From positions 62,001 through 126,000 of the forward strand of contig NZ_JARFVC010000005.1 of the NCBI RefSeq assembly GCF_029193815.1: a stretch of 64,000 bases of DNA. Reading direction: 5' to 3'. Positions 34,477 through 43,344 of the stretch are shown piece after piece. A program made the position numbers and the translations under genes. Source of the DNA: Cytobacillus sp. S13-E01. GTDB lineage: Bacteria; Bacillota; Bacilli; Bacillales; Bacillaceae_L. How positions within the stretch are numbered: the first letter of the stretch is position 1; each line of letters opens with the position of its first letter. The notes beneath the pieces are model-generated. The model was not told where the DNA came from. It searched no databases and was given only the letters and a program-made list of their open reading frames with translations.

Positions 34477-34658
34477 ATATAGAAAAGTTCATATTGGCTG
34501 TTATAACTACAAAACCTAATATGGTCACAGGTAGTGCTTCAGTTTTCACCTGTGCAACAAAAGAAGAAATGGAATTCATTGCTGCAAACCTCGAAGCTAT
34601 CTTAGATGGTATTGCCCACGCATTAGGTGATGATTTATACGTAATAGTTAAGCATTAA
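34473..34658 (+). CDS. ypzH: Capping complex subunit for YIEGIA
   Basis: 61 aa protein (ILAVITTKPNMVTGSASVFT) overlapping the YIEGIA gene by 4 bases. Small size, position and sequence fit the family annotated as capping complex subunit for YIEGIA, YpzH in B. subtilis. The overlap suggests equimolar, coupled synthesis with its partner. Confidence 0.82.
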   Translation: MNIEKFILAVITTKPNMVTGSASVFTCATKEEMEFIAANLEAILDGIAHALGDDLYVIVKH

Positions 34659-34707
34659 CATGTTTAGATTGTTGAATTATAACATCTTTGATAGAATGTA
34701 ACAGTTA

Positions 34708-34738
34708 GGCCCTTCTTCGATTCGGAAGGGTTTCTTTA
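34708..34738 (+). terminator. Intrinsic terminator after the YIEGIA cluster
   Basis: CCCTTC / GAAGGG stem (34710-34715, 34725-34730) followed by TTTCTTT. Confidence 0.7.
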
Positions 34739-34899
34739 ATAATAGTAGAGCCATGTTCCACAATAGGTTAACGATACTATAAAGTGTAAAGCATACATAT
34801 GCAATATAATATTATTTTTTGAACAAACCTTATACCTACTACGTTAGGAAAAATAAATGAATCGAAAGGGAATAGAACATTTAGGAAGGATGTTTTTGT

Positions 34900-36210
34900 A
34901 TGGTAAAACCAGTTGTTGCAATCGTTGGACGTCCCAATGTTGGAAAATCAACAATCTTTAATCGGATTGTAGGTGAAAGAATTTCGATTGTTGAAGATAT
35001 ACCGGGTGTGACGAGAGATAGAATTTATAGTTCTGCGGAATGGTTAAATAAAGAATTTAATATAATTGATACGGGTGGTATTGAGATTGGTGATGCTCCA
35101 TTTCTTACTCAGATCAGGCATCAGGCTGAAATAGCGATAGATGAAGCAGACGTGATCATTTTTATGACAAATGGTCGAGAAGGGGTTACGGGAGCTGATG
35201 AAGAAGTTGCTAAGATCCTTTATCGGTCGAAAAAGCCTGTTGTTTTAGGTATTAACAAAGTGGACAATCCCGAAATGAGAGAGCAAATTTATGATTTTTA
35301 TGCACTAGGTTTTGGTGAACCTTTACCTATTTCAGGTTCGCATGGTTTAGGTCTCGGGGACTTGTTAGATGCAGTTATTGGTCACTTTCCTACTGAGGGA
35401 ACAGAAGATTATGGTGATGACATAATTAAATTTAGTCTAATCGGACGCCCTAATGTAGGGAAATCTTCATTGGTTAATGCATTGTTAGGTGAAGAACGAG
35501 TTATTGTGAGTGATATAGCCGGGACAACTCGTGACGCAGTTGATACAAAATATACTTATGAAGGTAGAGAATATGTCATCATAGATACAGCAGGTATGAG
35601 AAAGAGAGGAAAGGTGTATGAGAGCACTGAAAAATATAGTGTTCTAAGAGCACTACGAGCAATCGAACGATCTGATGTTGTCTTGGTGGTTTTAGATGCC
35701 CAAGAAGGTATCATTGAACAAGATAAGAAAATAGCTGGTTATGCCCATGAAGCGGGTAGAGCTGTTGTCATTGTTGTGAATAAATGGGATGCGATTGAAA
35801 AAGATGAAAAAACAATGAAAGAGTTCGAAGAAAAAATTAGAGCCCATTTCTTATTTTTAAGTTATGCACCAATCGTTTTTCTATCTGCATTAACGAAAAA
35901 AAGAACACATACGTTGGTCCCAATGATTGATAAAGCTAGTGAAAATCACGCCTTCCGTGTCCCTACAAATGTATTAAATGATGTTGTCATGGATGCAGTA
36001 GCAATGAACCCAGCACCTGCGGATAAAGGTGTGCGTTTAAAGGTCTATTATGTAACACAAGTGGCTATTAAACCACCTACTTTTGTTGTTTTTGTTAATG
36101 AACCGGAATTAATGCACTTTTCATATGAAAGATTTTTAGAAAATCGCCTACGTGAATCCTTTGGGTTTGAAGGTACACCCATTAAGCTAATAGCAAGGGC
36201 ACGAAAATAA
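34900..36210 (+). CDS. der: Ribosome biogenesis GTPase Der (EngA)
   Basis: Essential double GTPase acting in maturation of the 50S subunit. Two G domains, each with GRPNVGKS (residues 10-17 and about 182-189), DTGG / DTAG G3 motifs, and NKVD / NKWD G4 motifs, followed by a KH-like C-terminal domain (about 355-436). Length 436 aa. AGGAAGGA lies upstream of the ATG. Followed 21 bases later by gpsA. Confidence 0.96.
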   Translation: MVKPVVAIVGRPNVGKSTIFNRIVGERISIVEDIPGVTRDRIYSSAEWLNKEFNIIDTGGIEIGDAPFLTQIRHQAEIAIDEADVIIFMTNGREGVTGADEEVAKILYRSKKPVVLGINKVDNPEMREQIYDFYALGFGEPLPISGSHGLGLGDLLDAVIGHFPTEGTEDYGDDIIKFSLIGRPNVGKSSLVNALLGEERVIVSDIAGTTRDAVDTKYTYEGREYVIIDTAGMRKRGKVYESTEKYSVLRALRAIERSDVVLVVLDAQEGIIEQDKKIAGYAHEAGRAVVIVVNKWDAIEKDEKTMKEFEEKIRAHFLFLSYAPIVFLSALTKKRTHTLVPMIDKASENHAFRVPTNVLNDVVMDAVAMNPAPADKGVRLKVYYVTQVAIKPPTFVVFVNEPELMHFSYERFLENRLRESFGFEGTPIKLIARARK

Positions 36211-36231
36211 GCCATAGGGATGTGATTACTT

Positions 36232-37263
36232 GTGGAACGAATAACAGTAGTTGGTGCGGGTAGTTGGGGAACAGCTCTTGCAATGGTGCTTGCCTGTAAT
36301 GGGCATGAGGTTAGGCTATGGGGCCATAAGGAAGAACAAATTAATGAAATAAATTCAAATCATACTAACGCTAAATACTTACCAGGTATTTCTTTACCTC
36401 CATCAATAAAAGGATATTATTCGCTTGAACAGGCTTTGGAAGGTATAGCAACGATAATTTTGGCTGTCCCCACAAAAGCTATACGGGAAGTATTAAAAAA
36501 TATTTGTTCTATCATAAATTCCCCACTGACCGTTGTCCATGTAAGTAAAGGAATTGAGCCTGATTCACTAATGAGAGTATCAGAAATCATTGAAGATGAA
36601 ATGCCTGATTACCTTTTAAACAGTGTAGTGGTATTGTCAGGTCCGAGTCATGCTGAAGAAGTTAGTTTAAGACATCCAACAACTGTCACGGTTTCTTCGA
36701 AAGATATGAAAGCCACTGACTATGTCCAAGACCTTTTTATGAACCAACATTTTCGTGTTTATACGAATCCAGACATTGTTGGGGTTGAAATTGGTGGGTC
36801 TTTAAAAAATATTATCGCACTAGCTGCTGGGATAACAGATGGTTTGGGTTATGGAGATAATGCCAAAGCTGCATTAATTACCAGAGGTTTAGCTGAGATT
36901 GCAAGACTTGGCAGTGCATTGGGGGCAAATCCATTAACGTTTTCAGGACTAACTGGAATTGGCGATTTAATCGTTACCTGTACAAGTGTTCATTCCAGAA
37001 ACTGGCGTGCAGGTAATTTATTAGGAAAAGGCCAAAATCTAGAACAAGTTCTTGAAAATATGGGGATGGTTGTCGAAGGGGTAAGAACGACAAAAGCAGC
37101 ATATCAGCTTGCAGAAAAAATGGATGTGAAAATGCCAATAACGTATGCTTTATATGATGTACTCTTTAACAATAAGGATGTAAAAGCTGCTGTCGATAGC
37201 CTAATGACAAGAGTAAAGACGCATGAGATGGAAGATTTAGCAAACATATTAGGAGAACGGTAA
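36232..37263 (+). CDS. gpsA: Glycerol-3-phosphate dehydrogenase [NAD(P)+]
   Basis: Makes sn-glycerol 3-phosphate for phospholipids from dihydroxyacetone phosphate. N-terminal NAD(P) motif [20 protein letters not shown], and the active-site helix [20 protein letters not shown]. Length 343 aa. GTG start with weak ribosome site GGGATGTGA. Last gene before a long non-coding region. Confidence 0.95.
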   Translation: MERITVVGAGSWGTALAMVLACNGHEVRLWGHKEEQINEINSNHTNAKYLPGISLPPSIKGYYSLEQALEGIATIILAVPTKAIREVLKNICSIINSPLTVVHVSKGIEPDSLMRVSEIIEDEMPDYLLNSVVVLSGPSHAEEVSLRHPTTVTVSSKDMKATDYVQDLFMNQHFRVYTNPDIVGVEIGGSLKNIIALAAGITDGLGYGDNAKAALITRGLAEIARLGSALGANPLTFSGLTGIGDLIVTCTSVHSRNWRAGNLLGKGQNLEQVLENMGMVVEGVRTTKAAYQLAEKMDVKMPITYALYDVLFNNKDVKAAVDSLMTRVKTHEMEDLANILGER

Positions 37264-37388
37264 TCTAAACTCTTAAGAGGCAAAGTTTGATGTTTGAAGG
37301 TCGGTTGTTTGATAATCTTATATCTTGAGTTTCGCACCTAGCAACAATGCGATTTAACCCTTTTTTTAATCGGAAGAAAAAACACGAC

Positions 37389-37469
37389 AGTCCGCATGAA
37401 CACAAGGTTTTTGGTATGATTAAGGTACCTTACCAAATCTACCAAAAAGGGCGTGTTATCATGCGGACT
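37389..37469. other. Inverted repeat enclosing the transposase start
   Basis: AGTCCGCATGA (37389-37399) is the perfect complement of TCATGCGGACT (37459-37469), and the remnant transposase ATG (37461) is inside the right arm. In some IS elements such a hairpin hides the start codon when transcription enters from outside. Confidence 0.55.
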
Positions 37470-37905
37470 AACTTGGATGAAATCCAAAAAGTGATAAAAA
37501 CTCATGGATAATCTATTAATTCGATTATAAGTGATGTGATGAAAACATTCAAATTCAAATCCCTCTGTCACAAGGTTGGCTTCAAAACATGAGGTTAAAG
37601 CAAAGTATGTACTAGTGGACAGCTAATTTAGCAGTAAGGGGTTTATCCAGTCCATAAGAGAAAACAAAAATAAATCCCTGCATGTGATTTGTGCCGTTCG
37701 ATAAGATAAACGAAATTACACCTATAACGGGACTAAACTAAATGCCAAGCAACTCTTAAGTACGTTGAAGAAAGAGAGAAAAGAAAAACGCTGTCGCAAA
37801 AGAATAAAGGGTTCCGTTTTGAGGTGCATTACGGAAAATTGACATTAGAAATGGCATACGAATCGAAATATGCCATTTTCCTTTTATATAGGGATTTATA
37901 ATACC
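37461..37905 (+). pseudogene. Decayed IS4-family transposase remnant
   Basis: Starts MRTNLDEIQKVIKTHG, meets a stop, continues in frame as SDVMKTFKFKSLCHKVGFK, then after an internal deletion and frameshift resumes as AKYVLVDS-stop-FSSKGFIQSIREN, NKSLHVICAVR-stop-DKRNYTYNG and TKLNAKQLLSTLKKE, and shifts again to GFRFEVHYGKL. These blocks match the N-terminal and catalytic-core regions of IS4-type transposases common in Bacillus. At least three stops, two frameshifts and a large deletion make it inactive. No clear terminal inverted repeats were found. Confidence 0.8.
37850..37885. terminator. Hairpin after the transposase remnant
   Basis: AAATGGCATA / TATGCCATTT stem followed by TCCTTTTATA; a possible terminator. 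Confidence 0.45.
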
Positions 37906-38059
37906 TCTTATAGTAAAATAAAACCACTAATGACAAAATAGATTTAAAGGACAATGCTTATTGGACACTCAAAATTAAGTGTCAATTGGGATGTCCATTC
38001 TTACACATTTTCATATACATAAGAATTCATCTCCTATATTTAGTACCCAGTGATAGTTA

Positions 38060-38252
38060 AAATAAGAGGAGATTTTCCGGTTAAATTACGTAATAAGGCT
38101 TGGTTCGGGGTATATAAGCGGAGGTTTTCCGCCTATGCAATGCAAAATGATCCATTTTGACGTTTTTTGTGTAAATAGTCGGAATCCTTCCGTCTATTTA
38201 AGCTATTTTAAGTGCTATTTCGTAATTAAGAGAAATTTCTCCGCTTATTTAT
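38060..38252. repeat. Array of four short hairpin units
   Basis: Units near 38062, 38113, 38173 and 38226, spaced 51-60 bases, each built as ATAAG(C/A)GGA-like left arm, short T/A-rich loop and TTCCGCCTAT-like right arm (for example ATAAGCGGAGG with CCGCCTAT). Units vary in sequence but keep the fold. Reading frames across it are accidental. Confidence 0.5.
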
Positions 38253-38338
38253 TAAACCATGCTGATTCCCTCATCTCTTGGTCCTTGAGGGTTCGCTCAT
38301 TATTTTTATTATGGGTGTCAAAGATTGCACGCCTTTTT

Positions 38339-38439
38339 CATTGTTTAGGAATTTATTAAATTGTAAGGTTGTGTATAACTTCGATTCTTTGTCTATCTAC
38401 GTCTAGCTCCAGGCGCCATCGGACCTGAGGTCATAAGCC
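38339..38439 (+). repeat. Dispersed repeat family 1, leader B, right half missing
   Basis: Leader B (TTGTTTAGGAATTTATTAAA onward), core GTCTAGCTCCAGGCGCCATC and GAGGTCATAAGCC, then the sequence diverges where the hairpin tip should begin. It follows GCCTTTTTCA, a T-run. Confidence 0.75.
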
Positions 38440-38572
38440 TTATATAACAAGGGTTAAGGCAGGATTATGAGTTAGAAAATCCTGTTTATTAAGGGTGCGA
38501 AACTTAAGTTATATTTTCTTTTGAAAAATAATTTGAAGATAATCTGTTACTTTTACACAGTGTACTCGCATA

Positions 38573-38581
38573 TCACATACT
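38573..38581 (+). promoter_or_regulatory. Possible SigK-type -10 element
   Basis: CATACTATA fits CATANNNTA, with AC 16 bases upstream (38555-38556). The -35 signal of this class is short, so chance match is possible. Confidence 0.3.
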
Positions 38582-38614
38582 ATAAGATGAGTGTTGGGAT
38601 AAGGAGGTTATGCT

Positions 38615-38683
38615 ATGGGATTAAGTGTGTATTATCTATATTTAAATGTATTTGTCTTTAAAGAAAGAGGTACATTAACATAA
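38615..38683 (+). CDS. Possible 22-residue peptide gene
   Basis: ATG preceded by a near-perfect AAGGAGG (38601-38607) at 7 bases, encoding MGLSVYYLYLNVFVFKERGT plus two residues, hydrophobic then basic. A SigK-like -10 lies 33 bases upstream. I recognise no family. The strong ribosome site in a gene-poor zone is the main support; it may still be a relic of something longer. Confidence 0.35.
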   Translation: MGLSVYYLYLNVFVFKERGTLT

Positions 38684-38828
38684 TCGTTCTGATCTAGGAC
38701 CTTACAATAAAACAGTGTGACCCAGTTTTAACATATTAATTTTTAAATAATTCTTAAAACATAGGCATTAGACGATACAAATTGAACGGAATATGCATAT
38801 TATGCAACGTATTACTTTATCTCGTTAG

Positions 38829-39032
38829 AAAAGTCGCCCCTATTTTCATGCATGCCACTAAATGTGGGGGGGGGCAAACGACACTGATAGCTTGGTAAAT
38901 CGACTAAACTTCAGAGTGTTTAAAGCTCTGATTTGAAGGAAGTAATACATTTATGAGTTAAAGCTACCGGTTAGGTATTTAGTTTGTTTCTTGTTGAAGT
39001 AGAGTGCCCCTCTTTACTTCAGCTTTTTTTTG
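38829..39032 (+). ncRNA. Candidate structured RNA ending in a terminator
   Basis: GTCGCCCC (38833-38840) can pair with GGGGC plus, after a CAAA bulge, CGAC (to 38882), enclosing a CCAC / GTGG hairpin; further on TGAAGTAGAG pairs with CTC-TT-TACTTCA (38995-39021) followed by eight T residues, a good intrinsic terminator with no gene before it for 300 bases. That leaves room for a small RNA or the 3' end of a leader. No known family was recognised. Confidence 0.35.
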
Positions 39033-39137
39033 CTTTATATGATATAATACTTTTCGTCTATAGGTAAGAATTAGGTATTGTTGACTTAACTCAGTTTTAG
39101 TTAACGATGATTTAAAAAGTAAAAGGAGCGGTTTTTA

Positions 39138-39338
39138 ATGACACCAGGGTTACTTAAGATGTGGTTTGCGCTTGCTTCAATGGGATTTATGTTTATTGCA
39201 GTTATTTCGATTTATCTTAGTAGATATAAATTAAAGGGCTTTTTAAGGACAATCTTATCAGTAATTGCCTATTTTTTTATGGTGGTTGCCGGTATAATTA
39301 TCTTCTTTGTCGTATTTAGTGGCCCGGTAAGTGAATAG
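39138..39338 (+). CDS. yphE: Small membrane protein YphE (DUF2768)
   Basis: 66 aa, two transmembrane helices (FALASMGFMFIAVISIYL and VIAYFFMVVAGIIIFFVVF) and the conserved ending FSGPVSE. AAAGGAG lies 9 bases upstream. In B. subtilis it occupies the same place before yphF. Function unknown. Confidence 0.88.
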   Translation: MTPGLLKMWFALASMGFMFIAVISIYLSRYKLKGFLRTILSVIAYFFMVVAGIIIFFVVFSGPVSE

Positions 39339-39368
39339 AGAAGACAAAATGAAGGACGGATTTATACT

Positions 39369-40103
39369 ATGAAAGTAACCAGAAAGAAGCTATTATTACT
39401 TTTACATTTGATTATAGCTATCTCCTTATTATCAGGTTGTTTATACCCAGAAGATAAACTGAAGCAAAACCAAGTTCCGTATTTGGACCAACTAGCTTCG
39501 GTTCAATTAGCAGTAGAACAATTTCAGCAAGATAATTCAGGGCTATTACCTATTAAAACAAGAGATATGACTACACCTATCTATCAAAAATATCCAATCG
39601 ATTTTAATAAATTGATACCTAGATATATGCAGGATACACCAGGGACTTCTTTTGAAAGTGGTGGTGTTTATTTATACGTTTTAGTAGATGTTGAGACAAA
39701 CCCAACGGTGAAACTATTTGATTTAACTTTAACTGAGACGATTCGCGAAATAAATTTCAGGTTAGATGATTATAGAAGAAAAAACGGTTACCCACCATTC
39801 AAAGAGGTTGTATCAAATAAAGTGTTCACTCTGGATTTTAAAAAACTAGGGTACACAGAAGAACCCTATGTTGTAAGTCCATTCACAGGCAACAATCTTT
39901 CATTTGTGATCAATGATGAGGTAGATATATTTGTGGATTACAGACCAGATCTTTATGCAGCGCTACAAAAATCTAAGAACTCGTACGTAACAGGTGATGA
40001 TATAAGAGATATTTTAGTACAGGATTCAATGTTTGTACCTGCACACTCCCTTCCGTATACAATTGATCCAGATAAAAAAGAGCCTATTTTTTTAGATAAA
40101 TAA
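39369..40103 (+). CDS. yphF: Lipoprotein YphF
   Basis: 244 aa with a signal peptide ending in the lipobox LLSGC, so it should be lipid-anchored outside the membrane. The mature part has no motif I can assign. Size and position match YphF. It follows yphE after 30 bases and is probably cotranscribed; a strong terminator follows. Confidence 0.87.
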   Translation: MKVTRKKLLLLLHLIIAISLLSGCLYPEDKLKQNQVPYLDQLASVQLAVEQFQQDNSGLLPIKTRDMTTPIYQKYPIDFNKLIPRYMQDTPGTSFESGGVYLYVLVDVETNPTVKLFDLTLTETIREINFRLDDYRRKNGYPPFKEVVSNKVFTLDFKKLGYTEEPYVVSPFTGNNLSFVINDEVDIFVDYRPDLYAALQKSKNSYVTGDDIRDILVQDSMFVPAHSLPYTIDPDKKEPIFLDK

Positions 40104-40109
40104 GTCATG

Positions 40110-40155
40110 AACCCTTCTTTAGAGAATAAACTCTAACAGAAGGGTTTTTATTTTA
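40110..40155 (+). terminator. Intrinsic terminator after yphF
   Basis: AACCCTTCT / AGAAGGGTT (40110-40118, 40138-40146) with further internal pairing (TAGAG / CTCTA) and a T-run. Confidence 0.9.
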
Positions 40156-40204
40156 TAAGACCTTGAGTTCAAATGGGGGTAAAAAAATAACTTCTTAGGA
40201 TTAG

Positions 40205-40234
40205 TCATAATTAAGTAGGACAACATCATACATA
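40205..40234 (+). promoter_or_regulatory. Predicted SigE promoter of spoIVA
   Basis: TCATAAT (40205-40211), 15-base spacer and CATACATA (40227-40234) fit the mother-cell SigE consensus. SigE control of spoIVA is established in B. subtilis. Confidence 0.7.
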
Positions 40235-40301
40235 TATAATGTCCTATATTACTTATTCGGATAGTATTATCCCAAGAACTCTAAGATCGGGAGGGGATCA
40301 C

Positions 40302-41780
40302 TTGGAAAAGGTAGACGTTTTTAAAGATATCGCTGAACGTACTGGAGGCGATATCTACTTAGGAGTAGTTGGTGCAGTTAGAACAGGTAAATCTACTTTC
40401 ATTAAAAAATTTATGGAATTAGTAGTCTTACCGAATATCGGTAATGAAGCAGATAAAGCACGTGCACAGGATGAACTTCCTCAAAGTGCAGCTGGTAAAA
40501 CGATAATGACAACTGAACCAAAATTTGTTCCAAATCAAGCTGTTTCAGTACATGTAGAAGATGGACTCAATGTAAATATTCGACTAGTAGATTGTGTTGG
40601 GTATACTGTTCCAGGGGCAAAAGGGTATGAGGATGAAAATGGACCAAGAATGATTAATACGCCTTGGTATGAGGAACCAATTCCATTCCATGAAGCTGCT
40701 GAAATTGGAACAAGAAAGGTTATACAAGAACATTCAACAATTGGTGTAGTAATTGCTACTGATGGCTCTATTGGTGATATTCCAAGAAAAGATTATATTG
40801 AGGCAGAGGAAAGAGTGATAGAGGAATTAAAAGAAGTTGGTAAACCATTTATTATGGTTGTCAACACTGTACACCCGCATCACCCTGAAACCGAAGCCCT
40901 ACGTCAACAATTAAATGAGAAATACGATATTCCTGTCCTAGCAATGAGTGTAGAGAGTATGCGAGAGACCGATGTATACAACGTACTACGTGAAGCTTTA
41001 TATGAGTTCCCGGTGCTTGAGGTAAATGTAAATCTACCAAGCTGGGTAATGGTATTGCGTGAAGATCATTGGTTACGTGAAAGCTACCAAGAGGCTGTTA
41101 AAGATACAGTGCAAGATATTAAACGCTTACGTGATGTAGATAGAGTTGTTGGTCAATTTAGTGAATATGATTTTATTGACCAAGCAAGCTTAGCTGGTAT
41201 TGAAATGGGGCAGGGAATCGCTGAAATTGATCTATATGCTCCCGATGATCTGTATGATCAAATTTTAAAAGAAGTTGTTGGGGTGGAGATTCGCGGCAAA
41301 GACCATTTGCTTCAGCTAATGCAAGATTTCGCATATGCCAAAGCTGAGTATGATCAAGTTGCTGATGCTTTAAAAATGGTGAAGCAAACTGGTTACGGTA
41401 TCGCCGCACCTGCACTTTCTGATATGAGCCTTGATGAACCTGAAATTATTCGACAAGGATCACGATTTGGTGTCAGATTAAAAGCGGTAGCACCTTCCAT
41501 TCATATGATTAAGGTGGACGTAGAATCTGAATTTGCACCTATTATCGGTACAGAAAAACAAAGCGAAGAGTTAGTAAGGTATCTAATGCAGGATTTTGAG
41601 GATGATCCACTATCAATCTGGAACTCAGATATTTTTGGTAGATCATTAAGCTCAATTGTAAGAGAAGGTATTCAAGCAAAGCTTTCTCTAATGCCTGAAA
41701 ATGCCCGCTATAAATTAAAGGAAACTCTAGAAAGAATAATAAACGAAGGTTCTGGTGGTTTAATCGCTATCATTTTATAA
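40302..41780 (+). CDS. spoIVA: Spore morphogenetic ATPase SpoIVA
   Basis: Polymerises with ATP hydrolysis on the forespore surface to form the coat basement layer and to direct cortex assembly. Walker A GAVRTGKS (residues 24-31), then the highly conserved VDCVGYTVPGAKGYEDENGP. The C-terminus ends GSGGLIAIIL. The TTG at 40302 with GGGAGGGG 5 bases upstream gives 492 aa, exactly the B. subtilis length; an in-frame ATG 63 bases upstream lies just past the SigE -10 and is not credible. Confidence 0.96.
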   Translation: MEKVDVFKDIAERTGGDIYLGVVGAVRTGKSTFIKKFMELVVLPNIGNEADKARAQDELPQSAAGKTIMTTEPKFVPNQAVSVHVEDGLNVNIRLVDCVGYTVPGAKGYEDENGPRMINTPWYEEPIPFHEAAEIGTRKVIQEHSTIGVVIATDGSIGDIPRKDYIEAEERVIEELKEVGKPFIMVVNTVHPHHPETEALRQQLNEKYDIPVLAMSVESMRETDVYNVLREALYEFPVLEVNVNLPSWVMVLREDHWLRESYQEAVKDTVQDIKRLRDVDRVVGQFSEYDFIDQASLAGIEMGQGIAEIDLYAPDDLYDQILKEVVGVEIRGKDHLLQLMQDFAYAKAEYDQVADALKMVKQTGYGIAAPALSDMSLDEPEIIRQGSRFGVRLKAVAPSIHMIKVDVESEFAPIIGTEKQSEELVRYLMQDFEDDPLSIWNSDIFGRSLSSIVREGIQAKLSLMPENARYKLKETLERIINEGSGGLIAIIL

Positions 41781-41804
41781 GACAAAAGAATCGAATTCAA
41801 TTAC

Positions 41805-41830
41805 GACTCCTTATTTGGAGTCTTTTTTTG
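41805..41830 (+). terminator. Intrinsic terminator after spoIVA
   Basis: GACTCC / GGAGTC stem (41805-41810, 41817-41822) with seven T residues. Confidence 0.88.
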
Positions 41831-41908
41831 ATTTCTATAAGTTTGTTAAAAATTCTCAATAATTATGGCGAAATATCCCTAAATAGTAAAGATTTCCGTT
41901 GAAAAATA

Positions 41909-41937
41909 TTGAATTATGTCGGATAATCGTATAATAT
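41909..41937 (+). promoter_or_regulatory. Possible SigA promoter of hbs
   Basis: TTGAAT (41909-41914) with TAATAT (41932-41937) at 17 bases, or TATAAT at 15 bases. The long leader to hbs (about 180 bases) shows no clear fold. Confidence 0.45.
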
Positions 41938-42121
41938 AAGGCTTGTTACCAATTAGTAGTTCTATAAAGGTATAGAACTTGCTCAAATTGTGAAGTAATG
42001 AATAATAGGATTAGTTGGATTCTTTATAGTAGGAGAGTAAAAGGAATTTTTCGTCCCTTTAGAAAACTTCTATTAAGATCCCATACTCTGAAGAAATACT
42101 ATTTGGGAGGAGGTGAATAGC

Positions 42122-42394
42122 ATGAACAAGACAGAACTAATTAATGCTGTAGCAGAAGCTAGCGAGATTTCTAAGAAGGACGCTACAAAAGCTGTTGATG
42201 CTGTTTTTGATTCAATTTTAGATGCACTTAAAAGTGGAGATAAAGTTCAATTGATCGGTTTTGGAAATTTCGAGGTTCGTGAACGTGCTGCACGTAAGGG
42301 ACGAAACCCACAAACAGGTGAAGAAATCGAAATTGCTGCAAGTAAAGTTCCTGCATTTAAACCAGGTAAAGTATTAAAAGACGCAGTTAAATAA
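42122..42394 (+). CDS. hbs: DNA-binding protein HU (HBsu)
   Basis: Histone-like nucleoid protein. [20 protein letters not shown] start, DNA-binding arm [21 protein letters not shown]-terminus [11 protein letters not shown]. Length 90 aa. ATG 42122 is chosen with AGGAGGTGA about 6 bases upstream; the GTG at 42113 overlaps that site. Single-gene unit with a terminator after it. Confidence 0.96.
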   Translation: MNKTELINAVAEASEISKKDATKAVDAVFDSILDALKSGDKVQLIGFGNFEVRERAARKGRNPQTGEEIEIAASKVPAFKPGKVLKDAVK

Positions 42395-42419
42395 TGTACA
42401 TAATTACCTGATAAAAAGG

Positions 42420-42449
42420 ATGATCCGTCTTATGCGGGTCTCTTTTTTG
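42420..42449 (+). terminator. Intrinsic terminator after hbs
   Basis: GATCCG / CGGGTC stem (42422-42427, 42435-42440) then a T-run; a family 1 repeat starts directly in the last T. Confidence 0.75.
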
Positions 42450-42538
42450 TTGTTTAGGAATTTATAAATTGTAAGGTTGTGTATAACTTCGTGTCTCTGT
42501 CTATCTACGTCTAGCTCCGGGCGCCCTGCGCTTTTCTT
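42450..42538 (+). repeat. Dispersed repeat family 1, leader B, internally deleted
   Basis: Leader B to CTATCTAC, core GTCTAGCTCCGGGCGCC joined directly to CTGCGCTTTTCTT, no central hairpin. First of two tandem copies. Confidence 0.85.
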
Positions 42539-42700
42539 GAAAGATAAGAAAGTATAAAAATTTGAACCTAGTTTTAGTGTCTAGCTCCGGGCGCCATCGG
42601 CTCGAGGTCATAAGCCAATCCGTCCGGAAGGTAAAGAACAACCTTCCAGCCGGCTTGTCTTATGCTTGTCGCCGATAGGCGGGCGCCCTGCGCTTTTCTT
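42539..42700 (+). repeat. Dispersed repeat family 1, short subtype, complete copy
   Basis: Leader A, core, full hairpin (GGAAGGT / ACCTTCC tip) and right end; nearly identical to 8534-8695. It starts at the T-rich end of the preceding copy. Confidence 0.9.
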
Positions 42701-42728
42701 GCTTTCAGCTCTTTTTATATGCTAGAAT
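42699..42728 (+). promoter_or_regulatory. Possible SigA promoter of folE at the repeat edge
   Basis: TTGCTT (42699-42704) and TAGAAT (42723-42728) are 18 bases apart. The first two bases of the -35 belong to the end of the repeat. Confidence 0.4.
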
Positions 42729-42777
42729 CGCCTTACGTGACATTAGATTATGGTTTTTTGGGAGGAGATTAGTTTAC

Positions 42778-43344
42778 ATGTCTTCAATTAATCACGCACA
42801 AATTGAACAGGCAGTAAAGTTAATTATAGAAGCAATTGGTGAGGACCCAAACCGTGAAGGTCTACTTGATACCCCCAAACGGGTAGCGAAGATGTATGCT
42901 GAGGTTTTTTCAGGCATAAATGAAGATCCTAAAGAGCATTTTAAGACGATTTTTGGTGAAGACCATGAAGAGCTTGTTTTGGTGAAAGATATTCAATTTT
43001 ATTCAATGTGCGAACATCATTTGGTCCCATTTTATGGTGCAGCACATGTTGCCTACATACCTAAAGGGGGAAGGGTTACAGGATTAAGTAAGCTAGCGAG
43101 GGCTGTTGAAGCAGTTGCAAAGAGACCTCAGCTTCAGGAAAGAATTACTTCAACAATTGCCGATTCTATTGTTGAGTCGTTAGATCCTTACGGAGTAATG
43201 GTTATTGTTGAAGCCGAACATATGTGTATGACAATGCGAGGGGTTAAAAAGCCTGGTGCTAAGACAGTTACTTCTGCGGTACGAGGTATTTTTAAAACAG
43301 ATACTGCCGCGCGTGCAGAGGTTCTATCATTTCTTAAAGATTAA
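42778..43344 (+). CDS. folE: GTP cyclohydrolase I (MtrA/FolE)
   Basis: First enzyme of folate synthesis, converting GTP to dihydroneopterin triphosphate. Zinc ligands in [11 protein letters not shown] (Cys78, His81) and AEHMCM; the substrate region [20 protein letters not shown] is intact. Length 188 aa. GGGAGGAG lies about 11 bases upstream. It precedes mtrB as in B. subtilis, where the pair forms the mtr operon; here about 200 bases separate them. Confidence 0.95.
   Translation: MSSINHAQIEQAVKLIIEAIGEDPNREGLLDTPKRVAKMYAEVFSGINEDPKEHFKTIFGEDHEELVLVKDIQFYSMCEHHLVPFYGAAHVAYIPKGGRVTGLSKLARAVEAVAKRPQLQERITSTIADSIVESLDPYGVMVIVEAEHMCMTMRGVKKPGAKTVTSAVRGIFKTDTAARAEVLSFLKD

Noticed and set aside
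38135-38359. 74-codon plus-strand frame
   Set aside because: It crosses the hairpin array and enters a family 1 repeat; no ribosome site and no similarity recognised.
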